Shown: positions 32,814 through 41,896 of the stretch, piece by piece
Layout: each line of letters starts with the position of its first letter
Numbering within the stretch: the first letter of the stretch is position 1
Assembly: GCF_024362765.1 (NCBI RefSeq)
Contig: NZ_CP093302.1
Span: forward strand, 1,084,001-1,148,000
Length of the DNA stretch: 64,000 bases
DNA from: Alkalihalobacillus sp. LMS6
GTDB taxonomy: Bacteria; Bacillota; Bacilli; Bacillales; Bacillaceae_D
Reading direction: 5' to 3'
Program-made: the position numbers and the translations under genes
The notes under the pieces: generated by a model
Told to the model about the DNA's origin: nothing
Database searches by the model: none
The model's input: the letters and a program-made list of their open reading frames with translations, nothing else

Positions 32814-33376
32814 ACGTAGTCGTCTTATCTGGCTCCATTGTTGGTTCAAAAACAAAAACGATGATGAATGAAGTTGTGAAGCAAATCAATGATTATGATG
32901 AACAGACGAACGTAACCGTGATCGATCTTGCGGAACATGAGGTACAATTTAGCGATGGCCGACAGTTTTTTGAGTACACGGGCGACACTGGTTATGTCGC
33001 ACAAACAATCATGGATGCAGATGCGCTTATAATTGGTACACCTGTTTTTCAAGCATCGATTCCGGGGACATTAAAGAATGTATTTGATCTTCTACCAGTG
33101 AACGCGTTTGAAAATAAGGTAGTAAGTATTGTCGTGACAGCAGGAAGTCCAAAGCATTATCTTGTTGCTGAACAGCAGCTGAAGCCTATATTAAACTATA
33201 TGAAAGCTCAGCTTGTGCAGACGTTTGTTTTTGCGGAAGAAAAAGACTTTCACCAGAAAAAAATTGTTAATGACGATGTGCTCTTTCGCGTTGGACGATT
33301 AGTAGAAGATACCCATCTTCTAACAAAGACGTTTAAAGCGATACGAGAAGAAGCTGAGGATGCATATGGCTTTTAG
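32810..33376 (+). CDS. NADPH-dependent FMN reductase
   Basis: 188-residue flavodoxin-fold reductase (SsuE/FMN_red type). The FMN phosphate-binding loop LSGSIVGSKTKTMM is at residues 5-18 and IIGTPVFQASIPGTLKNVFD at about 75-94. GTG start with AAGGAGG about 8 bases upstream; it overlaps the monooxygenase stop by GTGA, so the pair is coupled. It most likely provides FMNH2 to the monooxygenase. Confidence 0.9.
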   Translation: MNVVVLSGSIVGSKTKTMMNEVVKQINDYDEQTNVTVIDLAEHEVQFSDGRQFFEYTGDTGYVAQTIMDADALIIGTPVFQASIPGTLKNVFDLLPVNAFENKVVSIVVTAGSPKHYLVAEQQLKPILNYMKAQLVQTFVFAEEKDFHQKKIVNDDVLFRVGRLVEDTHLLTKTFKAIREEAEDAYGF

Positions 33377-33400
33377 CGAGGAGATATAGTAAAAACCCAA

Positions 33401-33428
33401 CGGCAACTGCTTAGCGGTTGCCGATTTT
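33401..33428. terminator. terminator between FMN reductase and pdxR
   Basis: CGGCAAC / GTTGCCG stem, then ATTTT; usable from both sides of this converging pair. Confidence 0.75.
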
Positions 33429-33430
33429 GC

Positions 33431-34837
33431 TTATTCTTCCTCATATCCCCATGCTTGGAGAACCGTGCGGACAGCTTGTTCTAATTGTTCTTCAGGGATG
33501 CTTGCAAATCCTAGAACGATACGGGGGTAGTCCTGAGGATTGTTTTCAATAGCATATTGGGAAAGAGGATATACTTTTGTTTGAGCTTTTGCAGCAGCTT
33601 GCACAAGCTCTTCCTCACTCATCCCATTTTTAACAACTACAACGATGTGTAAGCCAGAACGTTCCCCAATAATTCGCAATTGATGTTCATAGGGTCTCAT
33701 TAACGGTAAGACGATGTCGCGTTTTCGGCGATAAATTTTCCGCATTCGATTGACATGTTTTTCAAAATCACCAGAGCGCATAAAGGACGTAAGCACGTGC
33801 TGGTCAATTCGCGACACCGTGGAGTGGTAAAACGAAAACATGTCGTTAAAACGAGGGACAAGTGTTTTCGGCAATACCATAAAGCTTAGTCGTGCAGACG
33901 GAATCAATGATTTTGAAAAACTGCCTACATAAATAACTTTGTGGTGCTGGTCCATACTTTGTAAGGACGGAATCGTTTTTCCAGTATAGCGAAATTCACT
34001 ATCGTAATCATCTTCAATGATAAATCGCTCTGGTTGAGCCTCAGCCCATTTTAATAATTGCTGACGACGGTTAATCGATAAAACCGCCCCGTACGGAAAA
34101 TGATGAGAGGGCGTTGTATACATCACATTTACAGGTGATTGGGTAATGGCGTGAACGTCAACCCCTTCGTCATCAACTTGAAACGGGTAATAATCGTGGG
34201 GATGATGATGCAGCAACTTTCGCATGAGCTGATAGCCTGGATCTTCAATCCCATAAATGCTGTCTTTTCCTAAAAGAAGAAACAGCTGCTGTAGCAACGT
34301 TTCCATTCCTGCTCCAACTACAATTTGTTCCCACGAGCATTGAACCCCACGAGAGTGGTACAAATAATGGGCAATTTCTTTACGGAAAACGTCATCCCCC
34401 ATGGAATGACCTAAAAGCAACAACTCCTTATTGCTTTCATCCACCACTTGTCTAACATATTTGCGCCATTTATCAAACGGAAAATGGCTTGTATCAATGT
34501 GTGTAGGATGAAAATTAAAACGAATATCCGGTTTGTTTTCTTGATTTTCAGTCGATAGCTGAGATGTGGTGGGCACATAATCAAGCTGTTCATAGGATTG
34601 AACAAAGAACCCTTTTCGCGGTAACACTTCCACATAACCTTCTGCTACGAGCTGGTTGTACGTGGCTTCGACTGTGTTTTGACTGACTTTCAAAAACTCC
34701 GCTAGCTTCCGCTTCGAAGGCAATTTCGTGCCGAATGCGATACGTCCAGCGATAATGTCATTTTTTAAATGTGTGTAAAGTTGTTCGTAGAGAGGGGACT
34801 GTGCCTCTCGATCTAAGTGAACCCATAATAAATCCAT
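33431..34837 (-). CDS. pdxR: MocR-type regulator with aminotransferase domain, probable PdxR
   Basis: 468 residues: N-terminal GntR winged helix (about 5-75, LPSKRKLAEFLKVSQNTVEATYNQL), linker, then a fold-type I aminotransferase-like domain with the PLP lysine in VGSFSKSLIPSARL. Such proteins sense PLP and control pyridoxine synthesis. The gene diverges from pdxST with a long inverted repeat between them, the arrangement described for Bacillus clausii PdxR. The ATG at 34837 has AAAGGA at 8 bases; the longer frame lacks an SD. Confidence 0.87.
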   Translation of the reverse strand: MDLLWVHLDREAQSPLYEQLYTHLKNDIIAGRIAFGTKLPSKRKLAEFLKVSQNTVEATYNQLVAEGYVEVLPRKGFFVQSYEQLDYVPTTSQLSTENQENKPDIRFNFHPTHIDTSHFPFDKWRKYVRQVVDESNKELLLLGHSMGDDVFRKEIAHYLYHSRGVQCSWEQIVVGAGMETLLQQLFLLLGKDSIYGIEDPGYQLMRKLLHHHPHDYYPFQVDDEGVDVHAITQSPVNVMYTTPSHHFPYGAVLSINRRQQLLKWAEAQPERFIIEDDYDSEFRYTGKTIPSLQSMDQHHKVIYVGSFSKSLIPSARLSFMVLPKTLVPRFNDMFSFYHSTVSRIDQHVLTSFMRSGDFEKHVNRMRKIYRRKRDIVLPLMRPYEHQLRIIGERSGLHIVVVVKNGMSEEELVQAAAKAQTKVYPLSQYAIENNPQDYPRIVLGFASIPEEQLEQAVRTVLQAWGYEEE

Positions 34838-34876
34838 AACACCAATCCTTTTTTGATCTGAACCCATTATTTTTAT

Positions 34877-34907
34877 GAAAACTGACACTTACAATACAGT
34901 CAGTTTC
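34877..34907. promoter_or_regulatory. PdxR operator candidate
   Basis: Inverted repeat AAACTGAC / GTCAGTTT with a 12-base spacer, extended by one or two bases on each side, midway between pdxR and pdxS. The only strong symmetry in this 123-base gap. Confidence 0.6.
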
Positions 34908-34960
34908 TTTTTATACTATGAAATAAATCTGAAAAATGCAATCAAAAAGGAGTGGCGAAG

Positions 34961-35848
34961 ATGGAACGTATGTTAGGAACGGACCGAGTGAAGCAAGGAA
35001 TGGCGCAAATGCAAAAAGGTGGCGTCATTATGGACGTTGTGAATGCGGAGCAAGCTAAAATTGCAGAAGAAGCAGGAGCAGTAGCTGTTATGGCGCTTGA
35101 GCGTGTGCCTTCAGATATTCGTGCGGCCGGTGGCGTAGCACGTATGGCAGACCCAACGATTACAGAGGATGTTTTGAAAGCTGTCTCCATTCCTGTTATG
35201 GCAAAAGCAAGAATTGGCCATATTGTGGAAGCTCGTGTTCTTGAAGCAATGGGTGTGGATTATATTGATGAGAGTGAAGTTTTAACACCCGCAGATGAAG
35301 TGTATCACTTAAACAAGCGCGATTTTACGGTTCCGTTTGTATGTGGAGCTCGTGACTTAGGCGAAGCGGCGCGCCGAATTGGTGAAGGAGCATCCATGAT
35401 TCGTACAAAAGGTGAGCCAGGTACAGGGAACATTGTTGAAGCCGTTCGCCATATGCGAAAAATGCAGGCACAAGTAAAACAAGTGATGCATATGTCAACG
35501 GACGAGCTCATGACAGAAGCGAAAAACATTGGCGCTCCTTACGAAATCTTATTGCAAATTAAAGAAGCAGGGAAGTTTCCAGTCGTTAACTTTGCCGCTG
35601 GTGGCGTAGCAACACCTGCTGATGCAGCACTAATGATGGAACTTGGCGCAGATGGTGTATTTGTTGGATCAGGCATTTTTAAATCCGAGTCACCAGAAAA
35701 ATTTGCCCGGGCAATCGTGGAAGCAACCACGCATTACAAAGACTATGAGCTAATCGCCAAGCTTTCGAAGAACTTAGGTACAGCAATGAAAGGACTAGAC
35801 ATTTCAACGATCGCGCCTGGAGAGCGTATGCAGGACCGTGGCTGGTAA
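34961..35848 (+). CDS. pdxS: pyridoxal 5'-phosphate synthase subunit PdxS
   Basis: 295-residue TIM-barrel synthase making PLP from ribose 5-phosphate, glyceraldehyde 3-phosphate and ammonia supplied by PdxT. The Schiff-base lysines are in VMAKARIGH (Lys82) and RTKGEPGTG (about 150); [18 protein letters not shown] is unmistakable. ATG at 34961 with AAAGGAG at 8 bases; the upstream GTG overlaps the SD. Forms an operon with pdxT two bases later. Confidence 0.98.
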   Translation: MERMLGTDRVKQGMAQMQKGGVIMDVVNAEQAKIAEEAGAVAVMALERVPSDIRAAGGVARMADPTITEDVLKAVSIPVMAKARIGHIVEARVLEAMGVDYIDESEVLTPADEVYHLNKRDFTVPFVCGARDLGEAARRIGEGASMIRTKGEPGTGNIVEAVRHMRKMQAQVKQVMHMSTDELMTEAKNIGAPYEILLQIKEAGKFPVVNFAAGGVATPADAALMMELGADGVFVGSGIFKSESPEKFARAIVEATTHYKDYELIAKLSKNLGTAMKGLDISTIAPGERMQDRGW

Positions 35849-35849
35849 C

Positions 35850-36437
35850 ATGGTAACCATCGGTGTACTCGCTCTTCAAGGAGCAGTGAGTGAGCATATT
35901 AAGATGATTCAAGACAATGGCGCAAAAGGGGTTACGGTGAAGAAAATTAATCAGTTAGACGCCATTGATGGCCTGATTATCCCAGGTGGTGAGTCAACGA
36001 CGATGCGCCGCCTCATTGATAAATACCATTTTTTTGAACCGTTAAAAGCATTTGGTCAAGCAGGAAAACCTGTTTTTGGAACGTGTGCAGGGATGATTCT
36101 TATGGCAGGCGCTTTGACGGACAAACGAGAAGGACACCTTGGGTTTATGAATGTGGTCGTGGAACGAAATGCATTCGGCAGACAAAGAGAAAGTTTTGAA
36201 GCGCATTTGTCTGTGATGGGTATTCCAGAATATGTGGAAGCCGTGTTTATTCGAGCACCACTTGTGCAGGAAGTGGGAGAAGAGGTTGACGTTGTTAGTG
36301 TGTACGATGATGAAATCGTGGCAGTACGGCAAGGACCGTTCCTTGCTTGCTCGTTTCACCCTGAACTGACAGACGACCCAAGCATGCATCAGTTGTTTAT
36401 CCAAATGGTAGAAGAATATGCCGAGTTGGAAGCCTAG
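35850..36437 (+). CDS. pdxT: PLP synthase glutaminase subunit PdxT
   Basis: 195-residue glutamine amidotransferase delivering ammonia to PdxS. The motif [11 protein letters not shown] is at about 45-55, the nucleophile Cys79 in [10 protein letters not shown], and the His/Glu pair in FHPEL near residue 171. The ATG follows the pdxS stop by one base; the SD is weak, so translation is probably coupled. Length matches the B. subtilis protein. Confidence 0.97.
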   Translation: MVTIGVLALQGAVSEHIKMIQDNGAKGVTVKKINQLDAIDGLIIPGGESTTMRRLIDKYHFFEPLKAFGQAGKPVFGTCAGMILMAGALTDKREGHLGFMNVVVERNAFGRQRESFEAHLSVMGIPEYVEAVFIRAPLVQEVGEEVDVVSVYDDEIVAVRQGPFLACSFHPELTDDPSMHQLFIQMVEEYAELEA

Positions 36438-36463
36438 TTGTATCAAGCTAGGCTTCTTTTTTA
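36430..36463. terminator. pdxST terminator, bidirectional
   Basis: AAGCCTAG / CTAGGCTT stem with CTTTTTT after it; also serves the converging XRE gene. Confidence 0.88.
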
Positions 36464-36892
36464 TTGCTTACTTTTGGAAGAGACGGTGGAGCGAACGAAT
36501 TGCAGCCCTTCATCAATAAAGAACATAAGAACGAGCCCAATCATAATGAAACCAGCGGAGGCACTGCCATCAAAAAAGAAGATGCCAATGAGGATGAACA
36601 ATAATCCAATATAGAAACCAGGATCAAACAATTTGCTTCTTTCATTGTTTGTTTGACTCACGTAATCAATTGGTTCTACGACAGCATGTATCGGCTCATC
36701 TTTTAACAAATAATCTGTTGTCACATTAAATAGTTCGCTCAGTTGGACAAGATTATCAAGGTCTGGCATTGATTGACCGTGTTCCCATTTCCAAACAGCC
36801 TGTCTCGTGACGTGTAGCTTTTGCGCTAACTCCTCTTGCGACATTTGCTGTTGTTGCCGCAGTTGTTTCATTTTTTCACCAAGTGTTGTCAT
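36461..36892 (-). CDS. XRE-family regulator with C-terminal membrane domain
   Basis: 143 residues: an N-terminal Cro/C1 helix-turn-helix (about 3-60, MSQEELAQKLHVTRQAVWKWEHG) and a C-terminal hydrophobic hairpin (about 92-130, YIGLLFILIGIFFFDG / GFIMIGLVLMFFID). A membrane-tethered HTH of this shape occurs in many Firmicutes; its signal is unknown. The ATG at 36892 has AGGTGA 5 bases upstream. Confidence 0.82.
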   Translation of the reverse strand: MTTLGEKMKQLRQQQQMSQEELAQKLHVTRQAVWKWEHGQSMPDLDNLVQLSELFNVTTDYLLKDEPIHAVVEPIDYVSQTNNERSKLFDPGFYIGLLFILIGIFFFDGSASAGFIMIGLVLMFFIDEGLQFVRSTVSSKSKQ

Positions 36893-36993
36893 ATCGCTCA
36901 CCTCTCTATAAGGGTAAACTTATTGAGTGTAAAAAGAAAGAAACGACTGGTTACAAAAAGCAACTAGTCGTTCACAAGTTAGATATTCCCAGG

Positions 36994-38289
36994 TTACGTT
37001 TCCTCGAAAATGTCTGCATAAGCCTGCAAAATAAAGGTTTTGTGGTAGTCAATCGCATAAGGTTGTGACAAAATGCTTTCCTTCGCTGTTTGCACGTACA
37101 ATTTCGCTTTCTTCTCATCACCTAAGTGTTTATAGCATAGAGCTTTATACGCGTTTGTTGTTGTGATCATTGACAAATCTGGTGCATGAACGCGAAAAGA
37201 GATATCTTCCATAGAGGGCAAATATGTAAGTGCTTCTTTAAAACGATTTAACTCATATAAAGCTTGTCCTCGAATATAGTGAAATAAAATCTTTAAAGGA
37301 CTATCTTTCGACACATACGTTTCGCTTTCATTAATGACGTCAATTGCTTTAGCAGGGTCATGTTCAAACCAAATGGCTACTTCTGCTTTATTAATAGCAT
37401 GAACACTTTTTAAGTAATCATCTTCTAGCAACTCGCTTAGAAGCTGATGTTTGTGTAAATAGTGCGCCACGTCTTGTTCATTCTTATCGATCATCGCAAA
37501 ATGTATGGCAAAGCGGTAATATTCATCCACTTTGTAAAATTGTCGTTTTTCAATAGCAAAGGAAAGTGCTTCTTTTAAACGAGCGGACCCGATTTGTTTT
37601 TGGCCCGTTATCATAAGCAATGCCACTTCTTGAAAATTCCATTTTGCTAAGGTAAAGGGATCAAGGTCTTTTAGTTGTTCTGAGTAAGTCGCTTGTTTTT
37701 CATTAAATAAAGCGAGTGCCTCTTCGTACTCTAGCTCATACGTGAGATATTGGATATATTCAAGGGCTGTATTGGCAGCTTCGTCAAAAAAGGATAGTTG
37801 CGTAAATCTCTCTTCAGCATTTTCAAAATAACTGCGCCAGTTTTCATGATCTACATCCCTATTTATCTCTTTTTTACTTAGTAATATGGATGTTTCCGTA
37901 CGTTGCAATGATTGACTATGAAAATAATACGCTTCTGCTAAATCCCGCACGAAGCGGGCTGCCTCATAGGTTTTCGGTAAGGTCATACCCGCAAACGGCG
38001 TAAGTAAAGGTGAAAGATCTTCATATCGATATTCTTTCAATAATGCTTTTAATTGTTCGGCTAATTGTCTAAGCTCTTCTTGGGTAATCACGTTCACATC
38101 CGCTAATAGGGATTGCATGTCTGTACCGAGTGATTCGGCAATATGGGTGAGGCTCTCCACAGAAGGTTGAGCCTTATTATTTTCAATTAAACTTAACATG
38201 CCTTTTGTTAAACGGCCTTCAGCTACTTCAGCGAGGGTTTTTCCGCGTTGTTTGCGCAATTGACGAATTCGTTCTCCTAGTGTGCTCAT
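36994..38289 (-). CDS. XRE-family regulator with TPR domain
   Basis: 431 residues: HTH at 1-60 (GKTLAEVAEGRLTKGMLSLIENNKAQPSVESL) and a long helical region of tetratricopeptide type (about 100-430), the layout of peptide-sensing or stress-sensing RRNPP-like regulators. AAAGGCGAG precedes the ATG. It diverges from an MFS exporter whose promoter is flanked by two identical-arm palindromes, presumably its operators. No small peptide gene was found beside it. Confidence 0.82.
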   Translation of the reverse strand: MSTLGERIRQLRKQRGKTLAEVAEGRLTKGMLSLIENNKAQPSVESLTHIAESLGTDMQSLLADVNVITQEELRQLAEQLKALLKEYRYEDLSPLLTPFAGMTLPKTYEAARFVRDLAEAYYFHSQSLQRTETSILLSKKEINRDVDHENWRSYFENAEERFTQLSFFDEAANTALEYIQYLTYELEYEEALALFNEKQATYSEQLKDLDPFTLAKWNFQEVALLMITGQKQIGSARLKEALSFAIEKRQFYKVDEYYRFAIHFAMIDKNEQDVAHYLHKHQLLSELLEDDYLKSVHAINKAEVAIWFEHDPAKAIDVINESETYVSKDSPLKILFHYIRGQALYELNRFKEALTYLPSMEDISFRVHAPDLSMITTTNAYKALCYKHLGDEKKAKLYVQTAKESILSQPYAIDYHKTFILQAYADIFEET

Positions 38290-38351
38290 ACCGTCTCGCC
38301 TTTCTGTTTACGTCTTATGTTTATTATAAGAGAATGTACGAAAAAATAAAA

Positions 38352-38368
38352 GTTTAATAAAATTAAAC
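38352..38368. promoter_or_regulatory. operator 1 of the XRE/MFS pair
   Basis: GTTTAAT-AAA-ATTAAAC, extended to a 23-base palindrome at 38349-38371; identical arms to operator 2 at 38408-38424. Confidence 0.65.
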
Positions 38369-38375
38369 TTTAGGG

Positions 38376-38405
38376 TTGCCATTGTCCGATAACTCTGTCT
38401 ATAAT
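38376..38405 (+). promoter_or_regulatory. promoter of the MFS exporter gene
   Basis: TTGCCA, 18-base spacer, perfect TATAAT, lying exactly between the two operators. Confidence 0.7.
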
Positions 38406-38407
38406 AA

Positions 38408-38424
38408 GTTTAATTAAATTAAAC
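38408..38424. promoter_or_regulatory. operator 2 of the XRE/MFS pair
   Basis: GTTTAAT-TAA-ATTAAAC, 56 bases downstream of operator 1 (centre to centre), immediately after the -10 box. Confidence 0.65.
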
Positions 38425-38443
38425 AAATGTTGAGGTGTTTGAA

Positions 38444-39727
38444 ATGGATGGAAGAGTAAAGCGAGCAACGTATCATTTATGGACTTTTGCTGTAAGTAAA
38501 TTTATTTCATCTTTTGGTAATAGTATTTATGCGTTTGCTATGAGTTTGTTTATTTTAACGGTGACCGGGTCTGCGATGAATTTTGCAATTAATATGATCT
38601 GCAACATTTTACCGAGAACGCTTCTAGCTCCTCTTGCTGGCTATGTAGCCGATCGATTTCCAAAAAAAGTGGTCGTGCTGTCGTCGCAGATTATTTCTCT
38701 TTTCATTGTTTCTGGTTTACTAGTCTATACTGCAAATAACGGCTTATCGGTTCTCGCTATTTATGTGACAACAACATTGCTGACGATCTCACAAATGGTT
38801 ACAGGCGTCGCGTTTACTTCTTCTATTACACGCCTAGTTGACGCAACGCGCATCCAAAAGGCAACAGCGATCAACCAAATGGTTGTTTCGTTTTCAACAA
38901 TTGGTGGCCCAATCATTGGCGGGATGTTATTCGCATTTGCGCCAATCGAAACGTTTTTAATCATTTTCATCACTGCGTTTAGTATTGCGGTTTGTGTGGA
39001 AGCAACAATGAATTTTAAATTGTACGGGGTTGAACGAACAGAAGAAGAGGAAGAAGAAACAATGTGGCAAGGGATGAAGGCGGGTTTTTCATTTATCCAG
39101 CAGCAGCCTGTGATCCGTACCATCATAGGAATGGCGTTAGTTGTGAATGTGTTTATGGGAGCGCTTATCGTGGGCATGCCATTTATCATTGTTGAAATTT
39201 TGCAAGTAGAGGCGCAGCATTTTGGTATAATCGAGGGCATCTTTGCTGGAGGAGCACTGCTTGGCGGTTTGTATTTTTCACTTAAAAAAGATGTAGTGTT
39301 TCCATTAATGAATGTGAAGCATGGTTTGCTCGGGATATCGGTTTTAATGACACTTTTCACAATACCTGTATTGGTTGTTTTTCCTTATAATGCGATCGTC
39401 GGTTTTTACGGAACTGTAATGATGCTTATTGGATTTTCTCTCACTTATGTGAATACACCAATTGGCGTTCTGCTACAGAAGCGAGTGAGCGATCAATATA
39501 AAGGCAGAGTGTTCGGCATTTTAGAAACCGGTGCTTCCGCTCTCATGCCGCTAAGCCTTATAATCTACGGATTTGTTTATGAGTTTATCGGACCAATTGG
39601 AACACTTTTGCCATCAAGTATCTTGTTATTATCGACTTCCCTATACTTACTGCGGAAAAAAGTGATGGTGACGGCTCATCCTGAATTAAGTCTGAAGAAA
39701 GCAGATATGATAGAGAAACCAGCGTGA
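38444..39727 (+). CDS. MFS transporter, probable efflux
   Basis: 427 residues and about twelve membrane segments; a motif-A-like GYVADRFPKKVVV follows the second segment, and a long acidic stretch (ERTEEEEEE) marks the central loop. Resembles macrolide/drug MFS exporters of the Mef type in layout. ATG at 38444 with TGAGG at 8 bases; the in-frame GTG at 38435 overlaps the SD. Likely repressed by the divergent XRE-TPR regulator. Confidence 0.86.
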   Translation: MDGRVKRATYHLWTFAVSKFISSFGNSIYAFAMSLFILTVTGSAMNFAINMICNILPRTLLAPLAGYVADRFPKKVVVLSSQIISLFIVSGLLVYTANNGLSVLAIYVTTTLLTISQMVTGVAFTSSITRLVDATRIQKATAINQMVVSFSTIGGPIIGGMLFAFAPIETFLIIFITAFSIAVCVEATMNFKLYGVERTEEEEEETMWQGMKAGFSFIQQQPVIRTIIGMALVVNVFMGALIVGMPFIIVEILQVEAQHFGIIEGIFAGGALLGGLYFSLKKDVVFPLMNVKHGLLGISVLMTLFTIPVLVVFPYNAIVGFYGTVMMLIGFSLTYVNTPIGVLLQKRVSDQYKGRVFGILETGASALMPLSLIIYGFVYEFIGPIGTLLPSSILLLSTSLYLLRKKVMVTAHPELSLKKADMIEKPA

Positions 39728-39737
39728 AAAATAATAG

Positions 39738-39772
39738 CAAAAAAGCCAATTGATCATCAATTGGCTTTTTTT
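39738..39772. terminator. bidirectional terminator between two MFS genes
   Basis: AAAAAAGCCAATTGA / TCAATTGGCTTTTTT, 15-base perfect arms with a 3-base loop; it includes the last codons of the minus-strand gene. Confidence 0.92.
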
Positions 39773-40935
39773 AATGACGAATTTTCTTCTTTTGGTTGCA
39801 GAGATTTTTTCATTGACAGAGCTACGACAATTAAAGCGAGTACCGCCAATACACTGCCGACGAGCGCGTTCATTTCTACCGTACTTCGCTCAATCACAAC
39901 GCCGCCAATCATGGAGCCAAATGCAATACCGAAGTGTAAAGCAGAGTTATTGAGGCTCTGTTGAATATCGGATGTCTCAGGAGCTGACGCAATTAAATAG
40001 CTTTGCATGGCTGGTGTAATGGCCCAGCTTAACAAGCTCCAAATCATCATCACGACAATAAAAAGCGGCATAAATGTCGTTGTAAACGGTATGGCAAAGA
40101 TGGATACCGCAAATACAGAGATCACGCCAATAATCGTTTTTTGCGGACCGAAGCGATCGGAAAGCAGACCACCAACACCCCCACCAATAATCGCGGCTAT
40201 CCCGAAAATTAAATACATGATGCTAATCCAATTTCCTTCGATGCCCATCGTCGATTGGAGAAAAGGTGTTAAATATGCATATAACGTTAAGTGTCCAGCA
40301 AGGAATAAGAACGAAGTCATTTGAATTAAGACAATCTTAATACTCTTTAATGACTTTAATTGCTGGAGTAACGATATTCCCGGTTTTGGTGCGATTTTTT
40401 CCATAAAGATAGAAACAAATAAGATAGACAATCCCGTTAATAGAACAATAAGGACAAATGGTGCACGCCAACCAAAGGCATTACCGAGCATTAAGCCAAC
40501 AGGCACACCAAGAACAAGCGAAGCACTTACACCCATAAAGACAATCCCAATCGCCCGAGCACGATAAGGTGCACTCACAATATTTGAGGCGATTGTCACA
40601 CAGAGTGAAATTAATAGTGCAGCACTCATTGCAGAAATGATACGAGCGATTAATAAAACTGCATAGCCAGGGCTGAAGACCGCAAGAACATTCGCGAAGA
40701 AGAAAACAACCAAGGTTATTAACGTTAGCTTCTTACGTTCGACTTTTGCGGTAGCGGACAATAGAATTGGACCAGACAATGCAAATACAAAAGAAAAAAT
40801 TGAGATTAACATGCCAACTTGTCCTAATGTCACGTTTAAATCGGATGCGACTAAATGTAAAATACCACCTAAGATTAATTCTACAAGACCAACGACAAAA
40901 GAGACGATGGTTAATAAGTAAACTCGTTTATCCAT
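39757..40935 (-). CDS. MFS transporter, DHA1/AraJ-like
   Basis: 392-residue, twelve-segment carrier. LSDRFGPQKTIIGV near residue 260 and RAIGIVFMGVSASLVLGVPVG near 130 (motif C-like) are typical of drug/H+ antiporters and sugar-efflux proteins. GAGGTG lies 5 bases before the ATG. Divergent from the TrmB-family regulator, with a long palindrome in the promoter region. Confidence 0.86.
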   Translation of the reverse strand: MDKRVYLLTIVSFVVGLVELILGGILHLVASDLNVTLGQVGMLISIFSFVFALSGPILLSATAKVERKKLTLITLVVFFFANVLAVFSPGYAVLLIARIISAMSAALLISLCVTIASNIVSAPYRARAIGIVFMGVSASLVLGVPVGLMLGNAFGWRAPFVLIVLLTGLSILFVSIFMEKIAPKPGISLLQQLKSLKSIKIVLIQMTSFLFLAGHLTLYAYLTPFLQSTMGIEGNWISIMYLIFGIAAIIGGGVGGLLSDRFGPQKTIIGVISVFAVSIFAIPFTTTFMPLFIVVMMIWSLLSWAITPAMQSYLIASAPETSDIQQSLNNSALHFGIAFGSMIGGVVIERSTVEMNALVGSVLAVLALIVVALSMKKSLQPKEENSSLKKAN

Positions 40936-40947
40936 AAAACACCTCTG

Positions 40948-40985
40948 TTTATTTTGTTACCACTAGAAGAGTAACATAAAATAAA
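40948..40985. promoter_or_regulatory. palindrome between MFS and trmB-type genes
   Basis: TTTATTTTGTTAC / GTAACATAAAATAAA, arms of about 13 bases around a 10-base centre, 13 bases upstream of the MFS start. Candidate TrmB-family operator. Confidence 0.5.
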
Positions 40986-41060
40986 TTCATGCTACAAGTG
41001 GAAATTTTTACGGGAGTTGGTCTATCCTAAAGGAAGGATAATGGGAGAAAGGTGGTTCAT

Positions 41061-41819
41061 GTGCTACAACAATTTGGATTTACCCAATACGAAAGCCAGG
41101 TCTATACATCGCTAATCACGATTAATCAGCCTTTAGACGCGACGGCGATTGTTAAACGTTCTGGTGTACCTCGTTCAAAAGTATATGAAGTGATTACGAA
41201 ATTAATTGAAAAAGGAATTGTGCTGGAATCGTTTATAGAAAAAAAACGTCAGTATACAGCACTACCGATGGAGGCGTTAGTTGAAAAACTAACATCAAAC
41301 TTTGAAGCAAACATTGAAGAGTTAAAAAAAATTGAAGTTGAAGAAATGGAAGTTGACGACCGCGTATGGACATTGCGTGACGATCAATCGATCCAATCGA
41401 TTATGAAAGAGTTAATAGCTGGAGCAAAAAAATCCGTGCATCTGTCACTTTGGGCTGATGAAATGAATCAATTTCTACCTTTGCTTGAAGAGATGCATCA
41501 AAATGGCAAGGACATACACATCCACGCGATTGGTGAAATTAAGACGAACATTCCTGAAACGTCCGTTCTTATTCCAACTCAAGGTCATGATACGTTGGAA
41601 CGAAGTCGAATTTTAATTATTGATGAAAAAGAAATGATCTTTGCTGGCATTGAGGAGCATGGATGGCAAGCCATTCGGACACATTCGAAACCTCTTGTTA
41701 CTTTTTTTACAGAGTTCTTCTATCATGATGTGGTCTTAACAAAAATCACGCAGCGTCACCATGATTTAATCATGAACGATGATGAAGTAAGAGACATGTT
41801 GTTAAAGCTGAAGTATTAA
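41061..41819 (+). CDS. TrmB-family transcriptional regulator
   Basis: 252 residues: N-terminal TrmB winged helix (about 1-70, FTQYESQVYTSLITINQPLDATAIVKRSG) and a C-terminal PLD-like sensor domain (about 95-245, KSVHLSLWADEM, TLERSRILIIDEKEMIFAG). TrmB proteins usually bind sugars. The start is the GTG at 41061, 5 bases from AAAGGTGG; a GTG at 41052 overlaps the SD. It likely controls the divergent MFS gene. Confidence 0.87.
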   Translation: MLQQFGFTQYESQVYTSLITINQPLDATAIVKRSGVPRSKVYEVITKLIEKGIVLESFIEKKRQYTALPMEALVEKLTSNFEANIEELKKIEVEEMEVDDRVWTLRDDQSIQSIMKELIAGAKKSVHLSLWADEMNQFLPLLEEMHQNGKDIHIHAIGEIKTNIPETSVLIPTQGHDTLERSRILIIDEKEMIFAGIEEHGWQAIRTHSKPLVTFFTEFFYHDVVLTKITQRHHDLIMNDDEVRDMLLKLKY

Positions 41820-41896
41820 TGAAAGAAATTAGATGAACAGTTTAAAACGGCGGTAACGCCTGCGGAAGAAGGGGCGAGTTGAAAGGAGAGGCTAGC

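Noticed and set aside
41820-41880. Second copy of the long palindromic repeat
   Set aside because: GC-rich bases (CGGCGGTAACGCCTGCGG) look similar, but the arms are too short and do not align with 15988-16075.
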